Source of the DNA: Pseudomonadota bacterium
GTDB taxonomy: Bacteria > Desulfobacterota > Desulfobacteria > Desulfobacterales > RPRI01
DNA length: 5,190 nt
Assembly (NCBI GenBank): GCA_018830925.1
Contig: JAHJRK010000317.1
Span: forward strand, 1-5,190
Reading direction: 5' to 3'
A program made the position numbers and the translations under genes. Positions 1-5,119 of this stretch are shown in pieces (the first letter of the stretch is position 1; each line of letters opens with the position of its first letter). The notes beneath the pieces are model-generated. The model saw only the letters and a list, made by a program, of their open reading frames with translations, was not told where the DNA came from and did not search any database.

Positions 1-720
1 CGTCTGCATCGCCATGAGAAAACCTTCCCCTTCATTTCCGAGAAGGTTTTCCGCGGGGATTTCGCAGTTCTGGAAAATGAGTTCGGAAGTGTGGGATGTC
101 CTTACCCCCATTTTTATCAACGGAGGGCCTGCTGAAAATCCTTTCGTCCCTTTTTCTACTACAAAAGCGGAAATACCCGCGTGCTGAAGTTCCGGCCGGG
201 TTTTGGCATATACAACCGCAACATCCGCTATGGGGCCGTTTGTGATAAACATCTTGTTCCCGTTTAAAAGATACTTATTCCCTTTTTTCTCTGCTGTGGT
301 GGTCATTGAGGCAACATCCGAACCGGCATCAGGCTCTGTCAACCCCATGCAACCTATCGATTCTCCGGATGCAAGCTTCGGAATATATTTCTGTTTCTGA
401 GCTTCTGTGCCGTGGCGGAAGATTGTATCCGCGCAAAGGAATGTATGTGCGCCGTAAGCAAGGGTAAGCCCGCCGTCAACTCCGGCTTCACCAAGCGCTT
501 CTCCGGCAAGAACCGTTGTAATTACATCAGCTCCGCCGCCACCCAGCTCCTCCGGAAAATGAAGGCCGAGAATTCCGAATTCACCGAGTTTTTTGAATGA
601 TTCGAAGTCAAACTCACCTTTCAAGTCATGTTCCTGAACTCTTGGGACAATCTCTTTCTTAGCAAACCGGATGAGCTCCTGCTTGAACATGATCTGCTCT
701 TTTGTAAAATCAAAATCCAT
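1..720 (-). CDS. Acyl-CoA dehydrogenase, N-terminal 240 residues (runs off left edge)
   Basis: An FAD-dependent acyl-CoA dehydrogenase oxidises an acyl-CoA thioester to the 2,3-enoyl-CoA and passes electrons to electron-transferring flavoprotein. The frame is open from the ATG at 718-720 to the window edge. Seen: an N-terminal helical domain (residues ~5-115, ending HGTEAQKQKYIPKLASGE), then the family signature GLTEPDAGSDVAS (~126-138), which contacts FAD and substrate. KMFITNG (~156-162) and RTSHTSELIF...IPAENLLG...GEGF (~207-234) begin the beta domain and the turn into the C-terminal helices. Family members are about 380 residues, so roughly 140 are missing, including the region of the catalytic Glu; substrate class therefore cannot be assigned. 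The start is fixed by GGAGGAATA just before the ATG. The gene is transcribed away from the other genes, with its own upstream region. Family assignment is firm; the exact substrate is unknown. Confidence 0.93.
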   Translation of the reverse strand, partial: MDFDFTKEQIMFKQELIRFAKKEIVPRVQEHDLKGEFDFESFKKLGEFGILGLHFPEELGGGGADVITTVLAGEALGEAGVDGGLTLAYGAHTFLCADTIFRHGTEAQKQKYIPKLASGESIGCMGLTEPDAGSDVASMTTTAEKKGNKYLLNGNKMFITNGPIADVAVVYAKTRPELQHAGISAFVVEKGTKGFSAGPPLIKMGVRTSHTSELIFQNCEIPAENLLGNEGEGFLMAMQT

Positions 721-812
721 TATTCCTCCATATATAAGCGATCGGAGCCCAATTTGGGATTACCGATTATTTTGGATTGGTACTGATAACAATTAAAATA
801 AGATTATAAAAT

Positions 813-842
813 TTTATACAGAAAGGGGTGTGTTGAAGTCAA
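813..842 (-). promoter_or_regulatory. Putative sigma70-type promoter of the acyl-CoA dehydrogenase gene
   Basis: Read on the minus strand, TTGACT (837-842) is followed after 18 nt by TATAAA (813-818), matching the -35 and -10 consensus at five positions each. Transcription would begin near 805, giving a leader of about 85 nt before the ATG. The leader contains a small perfect dyad, CCCAATTTGGG (748-758), that could be an operator half-site or just chance. Prediction is by eye; nothing else supports it. Confidence 0.4.
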
Positions 843-921
843 GTATATTTTTGAAGCTAATTATAAATTCGAATAAGATTCAATGTTCGAAGATATTTTA
901 AGCTGAATATGGTGATTTTGT

Positions 922-992
922 AAAAAGCCCGGATTTTCTCTCATGTTTTCATTTCTTTGGCAACACGCTTCAGGAATGAGAGGTATCCCGGC
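922..992 (-). terminator. Possible imperfect hairpin terminator of the flavin reductase gene
   Basis: On the minus strand, immediately after the flavin reductase stop codon, CTCTCA (977-982) pairs with TGAGAG (938-943). The stem continues outward through GGAT/ATCC and GCC/GGC, ending at 992 and 927. A run of five T follows (922-926). The loop is large (about 33 nt) and the stem has an internal mismatch, so this is weaker than a textbook intrinsic terminator. Placement next to the stop codon is the main argument. Confidence 0.33.
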
Positions 993-993
993 A

Positions 994-1530
994 CTATTTC
1001 ATCTTTGACTTTAATTTGATCTTTTCACCTGCAACCATGAAGTTGCCGCTTCCAAGATGATGAATCGTCCGCGGGTTTTTAACCTTGGGGTCGATCCATG
1101 CCTTGATGACTTCAACGACAAACAAACAATACTTTGACACCATACTTGTATCGGCCACCCGGCACTCGAGATTTGCAAAGCACTCCTCGATCAGAGGTGC
1201 ACCGATTCGCGCGGCAGGCTTCGGAGTGAGGCCAAACCTTTCGAACTTGTCTACGTTCGCCCCCGACGTATTGCCGCAACCCACGACCTTTTCAGCTATC
1301 TCCACCGCAGGAATGTTAATGACACATTCTTTGGTTGCCTTTAACAGGCCGAAAGAATAGTTGCGATTGCTGATGACGAAACCCACTAACGGTGGCTCAA
1401 ACTCGATCATGGTGTGCCAAGACATGGTCATGATATTTGGGCGTCCACTGCTTGCGGTCGTGAGCAGGATGACCGGCCCTGGCTCGAGTAAGCCATAGAC
1501 CTTGGACAGAGGAAAGGATTTCCTGGCCAT
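994..1530 (-). CDS. Flavin reductase-like FMN-binding protein (flavoredoxin type)
   Basis: A 178-residue protein of the flavin reductase-like split-barrel family, whose members bind FMN and either reduce flavin with NAD(P)H or act as electron carriers (flavoredoxin in sulfate reducers). Seen: the N-terminal strand block PGPVILLTTASSGRPNIMTM (~17-36), then SWHTMIEFEPPLVGFVIS (~37-54), the usual FMN-phosphate-contacting part. N-Y-S-F plus KECVINIP (~57-74) follows, then the GNTSGANVDKFERFGLTP motif (~86-103) and APLIEECFANLECRV (~111-125). Length is close to the family norm (~190). The start is forced because an in-frame TAG lies four codons upstream; the only ribosome-binding-like sequence is GAAAGG about 12 nt before the ATG, so translation may be weak. 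It lies alone between two AT-rich gaps, in the same orientation as the neighbouring dehydrogenase and dodecin genes. The family call is strong, but physiological substrate and electron donor are not visible. Confidence 0.88.
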   Translation of the reverse strand: MARKSFPLSKVYGLLEPGPVILLTTASSGRPNIMTMSWHTMIEFEPPLVGFVISNRNYSFGLLKATKECVINIPAVEIAEKVVGCGNTSGANVDKFERFGLTPKPAARIGAPLIEECFANLECRVADTSMVSKYCLFVVEVIKAWIDPKVKNPRTIHHLGSGNFMVAGEKIKLKSKMK

Positions 1531-1755
1531 GTTGGTGTACTACCTTTCGACAGTGATTGACATTGATATTTGTCGCTTCAAAAGCATAACAATTAATATA
1601 CGTGATACATAATTCCGGTATTTTTTAAACAGCTCCATTGATTGAATGCTTAGTTATCTACATTAATATTTGTATAAAATCAAATAGGTTCTATTGAAGG
1701 CCTGCGTAGAATGTATTTATTCTCGGAAAAAACGCATTACGCATAGTCTGTAATT
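1531..1755. other. AT-rich intergenic stretch with no recognised gene
   Basis: Strongly AT-rich sequence upstream of the flavin reductase gene. Both strands are interrupted by stops and no reading frame shows a family motif. It should carry the promoter of the flavin reductase gene on the minus strand. I see only weak -10-like strings, such as TATACA on the minus strand near 1670, without a convincing -35 partner, so no promoter is called. Confidence 0.6.
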
Positions 1756-1802
1756 GGCTCTTTGCTGTTATGAGGCTCTGCGAAGCGGATGCGTGTTTCG
1801 GG

Positions 1803-1819
1803 CCGCTCTTCAGGAGCGG
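1803..1819. repeat. Short perfect hairpin inside the repeat element
   Basis: CCGCTC (1803-1808) and GAGCGG (1814-1819) form a 6-bp GC-rich stem around the 5-nt loop TTCAG. There is no T-run directly after it on either strand, so it does not look like a terminator. It abuts the TCTGACA repeat that starts at 1820 and seems to be part of the same extragenic repeat. Confidence 0.5.
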
Positions 1820-1859
1820 TCTGACAAATCATCCTGTTAATCCTGTAAATCCTGTCAGA
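1820..1859. repeat. ATCCTGTnA tandem repeat framed by TCTGACA/TGTCAGA
   Basis: Three consecutive 9-bp units, ATCCTGTTA, ATCCTGTAA and ATCCTGTCA (1831-1857), are framed by the 7-bp inverted repeat TCTGACA (1820-1826) and TGTCAGA (1853-1859). I recall short tandem arrays of this ATCCTGT type as dispersed extragenic repeats in anaerobic bacterial genomes; that recollection cannot be checked here. It is non-coding. Confidence 0.6.
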
Positions 1860-1939
1860 TAAGTTTTTGTTGTAGTGCCGAGTTTGCCGAATTGCATCCA
1901 AGGGCTGGAGCCACCTACACGAAACAGCGAAGAACCATA

Positions 1940-1980
1940 AAAAAGGGGCAAAGTAAATTCAATTTACAATGCCCCTTTTT
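1940..1980. terminator. Strong symmetrical (bidirectional) intrinsic terminator
   Basis: A 41-bp near-perfect palindrome centred on 1960. Outer arms AAAAAGGGGCA (1940-1950) and TGCCCCTTTTT (1970-1980) pair fully. An AA/AA internal mismatch follows, then GTAAATT (1953-1959) pairs with AATTTAC (1961-1967) around a single C. The A-run on one side and T-run on the other give a U-tract after the stem on either strand. On the minus strand it lies about 60 nt beyond the dodecin stop codon, so it most likely ends the dodecin transcript. On the plus strand it could block read-through toward the dodecin gene. Confidence 0.85.
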
Positions 1981-2039
1981 ACTCTCCAGCTAAGCAAAAA
2001 CAAAGTTTTAATGAGTTGCCGGATAAAAAATAAGTCTGC

Positions 2040-2255
2040 CTACTTGCCTGCCTCATATTTAAATGAAAGCTGAACTCTTGCCCTGTAAGCGGTAACTTTT
2101 CCTTTTTCTATTTTCATATCCAGTTTTGTGATTTCTCCGACTCTCAACTCGCGAAGGGATTTTCCCGCAAGCTCCACCGCGTTTTTAGCCGCTTCTTCCC
2201 ATGATTTTGTGCTTGTTCCGACAAGTTCGACTATTTTGTATACACTCTCTGCCAT
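2040..2255 (-). CDS. Dodecin family protein
   Basis: Dodecins are small proteins of about 65-75 residues that assemble into hollow dodecamers and, in characterised members, store or buffer flavins. This one is 71 residues and shows the whole fold. The first strand is YKIVELVGTSTKSW (~6-19), the helix is EEAAKNAVELAGKSLREL (~20-37), then come VGEITKLDMKIEKGKV (~39-54) and YRARVQLSFKYE (~57-68). The start is supported by AAAGGAGGG a few bases before the ATG. In flavin-binding dodecins I recall, the Trp that stacks on the isoalloxazine ring sits in an L-x-W-x-E context; here the aligned residue is Val39 (L-R-V-G-E). The only Trp is W19. Bound ligand is therefore uncertain despite the secure family call. 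It is monocistronic, with a strong terminator downstream. Confidence 0.93.
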   Translation of the reverse strand: MAESVYKIVELVGTSTKSWEEAAKNAVELAGKSLRELRVGEITKLDMKIEKGKVTAYRARVQLSFKYEAGK

Positions 2256-2587
2256 TTTTCCCTCCTTTGATTAAATCATTGGTTTTTGGTCTGTGGTTAC
2301 AGTTTTTCGGTTGTATAAAAACGAAAGTCTCCGAAGGTGGAAAAAATCCCTACGGAAAATCGTCAATGGCATCCAAGATAAAGCGCTGTCACAATTTACC
2401 CAAAAATGCTGAGTTAAAGGTAAATCAGGTGCAGAACAAAAAACTTTTAAAAAAAGGAACAGTAAAAATGATATTATATGAAAAAATTACTTTTTAATAA
2501 GCAATGAGGGATGAAATTCTTTAATGATTTATAATTATAGAAATAAAAAGGATAAGTCAAGAGTGAAGCCGTTTCGAAAAAAAATAG
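2256..2587. other. AT-rich intergenic region, no convincing gene
   Basis: About 330 bp between the divergently oriented dodecin and TetR genes. The plus-strand open frame that crosses here begins inside the dodecin gene and has a low-complexity, lysine-rich, unrecognisable product, so I do not call it. A tiny frame at 2469-2498 (nine codons) follows AAGGAACAG but has no other support. The dodecin promoter must lie on the minus strand in this region; TTTAAT and TATACA strings occur, but none with a good -35. No FMN-riboswitch-like conserved sequence is seen. Confidence 0.6.
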
Positions 2588-2615
2588 CTTGACACTAAAA
2601 GGAGAGTTGAATATC

Positions 2616-2665
2616 TATAAATCGACCGACCGACCGACTGGTCGATTTATAATCTGACCAGTCGG
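2616..2665 (+). promoter_or_regulatory. Putative TetR operator/promoter with two interlocking inverted repeats
   Basis: Dyad A: TATAAATCGACC (2616-2627) and GGTCGATTTATA (2640-2651) are perfect 12-bp arms 12 nt apart. Dyad B: CCGACTGGTC (2634-2643) and GACCAGTCGG (2656-2665) are perfect 10-bp arms, also 12 nt apart. Four CGAC units in tandem (2623-2638) create further shorter palindromes such as CGACC-GACT-GGTCG (2631-2644). A perfect TATAAT (2648-2653) sits in the spacer of dyad B, with only a poor -35 (CCGACC, 16 nt upstream). A TTGACA at 2589-2594 lies 53 nt before this TATAAT, too far to serve it. Palindromes with GACC/GGTC half-sites are usual for TetR-family repressors. Since the TetR gene starts about 50 nt downstream, autorepression of the operon by steric block is the natural reading. 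Confidence 0.7.
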
Positions 2666-2715
2666 ATCGGTTTTTCCTGTCTTTTTAATACTTATCATTT
2701 TTAAGGGAGTCTTGT

Positions 2716-3321
2716 ATGCCCCCTATCCCGGAACTGGAAGTTATAAGAAAGGCCCAGATTCTGGAAGCGGCCTTAAAAACCATATCTGCTTCCGGATACG
2801 CAAATGTTACTATGGATGATATCTGCCGTGCCGCAGGCCTTTCAAAGGGTGGGCTAGCCCATTACTATCGTTCAAAGAACGAACTTTTTATTGCAGTCTT
2901 CAAGGAGTTTTTTGAGCGCATATTTCAAAGAAGCAAGCAGACAATGGCGCTGTATGAGAATCCAATAGATAAACTGCTCTCTTTTGACTGGCTTTATGAT
3001 CGAAACGATCCGGACGTCAATGTCGGATATCCTGTCCTGTTTGACTGCATGTCGCTCGCGGTCAGGGAAAAAGAGTACAGGTCCCTTTTCCATGACTGGT
3101 TTGAGAACTGGGTGAGTCTGCTGAAGGATGCCATTGATGACGGACTGAAAAAAGGCATTTTCAGGAATCTTGATTCTGAATCGACTGCCCGTGCAATTTC
3201 TGCCGTATACCAGGGAATCGCAACCCGGTGGTATCTTGATAGTGCGTCGCATCCGACCGAATGGGCCGTTGAATCATTTAAAAAGGCCATCAAAGGCCTG
3301 CTTTTACCTAACAACATATGA
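2716..3321 (+). CDS. TetR/AcrR-family transcriptional repressor
   Basis: A 201-residue one-component repressor. The N-terminal DNA-binding domain runs from about residue 10 to 60: helix 1 ILEAALKTISASGY, then the helix-turn-helix TMDDICRAAGLSKGGLAHYY (~32-51) followed by the typical RSKNELF. The remaining ~140 residues form the all-helical ligand-binding and dimerisation domain, which has a diverged sequence. Its ligand cannot be read out, though Trp, Phe and Tyr are frequent, as expected for a hydrophobic pocket. Length is typical for the family. The start is supported by AAGGGAG seven bases before the ATG. It is first in a plus-strand operon, 13 nt before the SCP2 gene, and just downstream of a palindromic operator; it probably represses itself and the following genes. 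An acyl-CoA or other lipid-like inducer is plausible from the SCP2 neighbour but is inference. Confidence 0.92.
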   Translation: MPPIPELEVIRKAQILEAALKTISASGYANVTMDDICRAAGLSKGGLAHYYRSKNELFIAVFKEFFERIFQRSKQTMALYENPIDKLLSFDWLYDRNDPDVNVGYPVLFDCMSLAVREKEYRSLFHDWFENWVSLLKDAIDDGLKKGIFRNLDSESTARAISAVYQGIATRWYLDSASHPTEWAVESFKKAIKGLLLPNNI

Positions 3322-3334
3322 ATAAGGAGGCATT

Positions 3335-3730
3335 ATGGCAATTTTTGAAAGCAGCGAAAAAATGTACGAAGTTCTCGGGAGCCTTTTTAATAAGCTTATG
3401 GCCGATCCCGAGATGGGTGTAAAATACAAGGAGTCAAAAATCATTATATGTTTCAACATCACAGAGCCGGCTGGACAGATATGGCTTACAGACCAGGGGG
3501 AGGTTATCTGCGGGAAAGCCGATCTGAAAGCGACGATTGAGATGGATTTGAGCGGGGACTCCTGCCACCTCTTCTGGCTCAAAGAACTTTCACTTCCTAT
3601 CGCCCTTGCCAAGAGGAAAATAAAGGCAAGAGGGCCGATGCCAAAAGTTTTGAAACTTCTTCCAATGCTGAAACCGGCATATGAAGCATATCCGGAAATT
3701 GCAAAAGCTCACGGATTATTAAAAAGCTGA
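3335..3730 (+). CDS. SCP2 sterol-binding domain protein (lipid carrier-like)
   Basis: A 131-residue single-domain protein with the pattern of the SCP2/sterol carrier family, which binds sterols, fatty acids or acyl-CoAs in a hydrophobic tunnel. Seen: an N-terminal amphipathic helix (~5-23), then the strands KIIICFNITEPAGQIWLTD (~35-53). The turn GEVICGKADLKATIEMD (~55-71) follows, where D63-x-x-x-T-I-E-M-D fits the usual conserved pattern. Then come the LFWLKELSLPIALAKRKIKARGPMPKVLKLLPMLKP helices (~79-114); the basic K-x-x-x-R-G segment before L-L-P-x-L is typical of this family. No signal peptide or membrane segment, so it is cytoplasmic. AAGGAGG four bases before the ATG sets the start. 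It is translated right after the TetR gene and 19 nt before the first Fe-S gene. A role as carrier or substrate-presenting partner for the following proteins is inference. Confidence 0.8.
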   Translation: MAIFESSEKMYEVLGSLFNKLMADPEMGVKYKESKIIICFNITEPAGQIWLTDQGEVICGKADLKATIEMDLSGDSCHLFWLKELSLPIALAKRKIKARGPMPKVLKLLPMLKPAYEAYPEIAKAHGLLKS

Positions 3731-3749
3731 TTTTTTAAAGGGGGGTATT

Positions 3750-4421
3750 ATGGAAAGAAGCATAAAACAATATGAAGAAGACAGAATCGATGCGGTAAGG
3801 GTCGCCTCGCTCCTTATTCTTGCTTCAGGGACAACTTCCCCGCGGGTCGGAGGTGTGGGCGAATGCACAATTCATATAATAGACGATCCGTGCGATATAG
3901 AAGACCTTTGTCAGGAGATTGAACGGATGTCGGCCATTAAAAAAAGCTGGGAATTTTATTCCCGTGATGCGGCAATGATAAGGGATGCCGATGCGGTTCT
4001 TATCGCGACATCATTGAGATGCGTGAACGATCCCGCCGATATAAACTGCAACATGTGCGGAAAACTGACCTGCGAGTATCTGAAAGCTGAAGAAAAGCTT
4101 CCGGATGAACCGGATGTGGCTTTCAGGGGGCCGCTTTGCGTTTTCAGGGCTAACAACATCTCCTACGCGATAGACGGAATGATTTCACAGGCAAGGAATC
4201 TCGGAATCGATTACGGCGTTTACTGGTCGGCCGGAGCAGCGGCAATGCGTATGCGGATACTTCCGAAGGAAACGGGTTTTGCGCTGGCCGTTGCAGTTTC
4301 TGTTACGGAAAAGAGCCCTTTCCGGGATATTCCGAAAAGATATGCCGAGATAAACCAGAGGAGCATGAACGACAGGATGATAAAACGCCTTTGGCCGCAG
4401 TTCAGATCTATCTACAGCTAA
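3750..4421 (+). CDS. DUF2148-like ferredoxin-domain protein, first of two paralogues
   Basis: A 223-residue protein resembling the DUF2148 family (small proteins with a ferredoxin-like Cys motif, function unknown). Seen: an N-terminal part VASLLILASGTTSPRVGGVG (~18-37), typical of the family's conserved opening. EFYSRDAAMIRDADAVLIAT (~68-87) follows, then the metal motif C100-x2-C103-G-x3-C108 with a fourth Cys in R-G-P-L-C130. After it comes a long helical/Gly-Ala-rich part (NNISYAIDGMISQARNLG, ~135-152), then VAVSVTEKSPF (~181-191). The four Cys could hold one [4Fe-4S] cluster; the C-x2-C-G-x3-C pattern also recalls the Fe-S domains of RnfB and of the CODH/ACS corrinoid subunit. The ribosome binding site is a G-run (AAAGGGGGG, 3737-3745). 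It is 19 nt after the SCP2 gene and 33 nt before its paralogue. Cytoplasmic; no signal sequence. Confidence 0.8.
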   Translation: MERSIKQYEEDRIDAVRVASLLILASGTTSPRVGGVGECTIHIIDDPCDIEDLCQEIERMSAIKKSWEFYSRDAAMIRDADAVLIATSLRCVNDPADINCNMCGKLTCEYLKAEEKLPDEPDVAFRGPLCVFRANNISYAIDGMISQARNLGIDYGVYWSAGAAAMRMRILPKETGFALAVAVSVTEKSPFRDIPKRYAEINQRSMNDRMIKRLWPQFRSIYS

Positions 4422-4454
4422 AAAATAATTCCGACTTATAAAAAGGAGGAGAAT

Positions 4455-5102
4455 ATGGCGGTTAAACAAATGGAAGATCTTGTTCAAAACGGGCTCGACA
4501 GGGCTGTTGAGCTTATGGCTGTTGCCGCCCACAACAGCTTCCGTTTTGAAAACAGGAACAGCATAAAGATGATAGCCGTGGGAAAAGAGGAGCTTGAGCA
4601 GATAGCCGAGTTTTGCTTCTCTTTAGGAGACATGTCGCCTCTTGCCGCAAGAGACGGAAGACACGTAATGCAGCTTATAAAGGAGCCGTGCGCTCTGCTT
4701 ATCATCGGGGATAAACGAAAATCGGATTTTAACTACAATTGCGGGGCTTGCGGATACAGAACCTGCGCCGAAATGAACAAGGCCGATGAGGTGGAATCTC
4801 TCACGGCAAGGGGGCCAAGCTGCCAGTTCAAAAACATCAATCTGAATATCGCGGTTAATTCCGCCGCTTCGACGGCGCACAGGCTCGGCCTTCACTGCAG
4901 GGTTTTCAGCACTCTCGGGTTCAGCGCTCTTGCAATGAATATAATTGAAGATGTCGATCTGTGCGTGAGCGTTTCGGTGAGTGCCGCGAAGAAGAATCCC
5001 TATTTTGACAGACATGAATTCTGGACAAAAGAACACTGGGACGAAACATTCAACAAGGAATTCCCGACTTACAACAGGGGATTTATCGGCGCGGTCGAGT
5101 AG
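4455..5102 (+). CDS. DUF2148-like ferredoxin-domain protein, second paralogue
   Basis: A 215-residue homologue of the preceding protein with the same layout. It has an N-terminal helix with DRAVELMAVAAHNSF (~15-29), then IKEPCALLIIGDK (~75-87), which corresponds to DADAVLIA of the neighbour. The motif N-C96-x2-C99-G-x3-C104 follows, with the fourth Cys in R-G-P-S-C123. The 18-residue gap to the fourth Cys is three shorter than in the neighbour. The C-terminal part NIAVNSAASTAHRLGLHCRV and VSVSVSAAKKNPYFDR (~131-186) matches the canonical DUF2148 ending, K-x-P-x-F-D-R, better than the first copy does. AAGGAGGAG before the ATG sets the start. Tandem placement suggests ancient duplication and possibly a heteromeric complex. 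One [4Fe-4S] cluster per chain is inferred from the cysteines; no enzymatic activity can be named. Confidence 0.8.
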   Translation: MAVKQMEDLVQNGLDRAVELMAVAAHNSFRFENRNSIKMIAVGKEELEQIAEFCFSLGDMSPLAARDGRHVMQLIKEPCALLIIGDKRKSDFNYNCGACGYRTCAEMNKADEVESLTARGPSCQFKNINLNIAVNSAASTAHRLGLHCRVFSTLGFSALAMNIIEDVDLCVSVSVSAAKKNPYFDRHEFWTKEHWDETFNKEFPTYNRGFIGAVE

Positions 5103-5119
5103 TTAAAGGAGAGAATTTT

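Larger units (their letters stand above)
1756..1936. mobile_element. Possible MITE-like element or IS remnant with 14-bp imperfect terminal inverted repeats
   Basis: GGCTCTTTGCTGTT (1756-1769) is matched in inverted orientation by AACAGCGAAGAACC (1923-1936), with 12 of 14 positions complementary. The two boundaries enclose 181 bp without a coding frame. Ends beginning GG(C/T)TCTT recall termini of ISL3-type insertion sequences, but that is from memory and uncertain. No clear target-site duplication is visible: the eight bases outside the left end (CTGTAATT) do not match those outside the right end (ATAAAAAA). It would therefore be an old or rearranged copy, or the repeat may be chance. The interior holds a hairpin and a small tandem repeat, which fits a non-autonomous repeat element. 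Confidence 0.35.

Noticed and set aside
203..600. Two plus-strand open frames of about 60 codons
   Set aside because: Both are antisense to the acyl-CoA dehydrogenase, whose conserved motifs prove the minus-strand reading.
748..782. CCCAATTTGGG dyad and the TACC/GGTA pair in the dehydrogenase leader as an operator
   Set aside because: The arms are short (5 and 4 bp), AT-rich and imperfectly extended; chance is a sufficient explanation, so no separate feature is called.
1085..1360. Plus-strand open frame of 91 codons
   Set aside because: It lies wholly within the flavin reductase gene on the opposite strand, has no recognisable motif and lacks a convincing ribosome binding site.
994..1530. 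Flavin reductase gene as horizontally acquired because of locally higher GC
   Set aside because: A few hand-counted 60-base lines range from about 43% to 63% GC, overlapping the neighbouring dehydrogenase gene; no clear compositional break is shown.
2256..2400. Possible FMN riboswitch upstream of the dodecin gene
   Set aside because: The conserved RFN-element blocks are not visible on the minus strand, and the leader is short and AT-rich.
2201..2497. Plus-strand open frame of 98 codons upstream of the TetR gene
   Set aside because: It starts inside the dodecin gene on the opposite strand; the product is a low-complexity Lys/Phe-rich sequence with no family pattern.
2589..2621. TTGACA (2589) with TATAAA (2616) as a second promoter for the TetR gene
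   Set aside because: The spacing is 21 nt, too long for a standard sigma70 promoter, and the hexamer at the correct distance (TATCTA) is poor. It may still contribute weakly.
2623..2644. Four CGAC units considered as a microsatellite or CRISPR-like repeat
   Set aside because: They are contiguous without spacers and form part of the palindromic operator, so neither a CRISPR array nor an independent repeat is supported.
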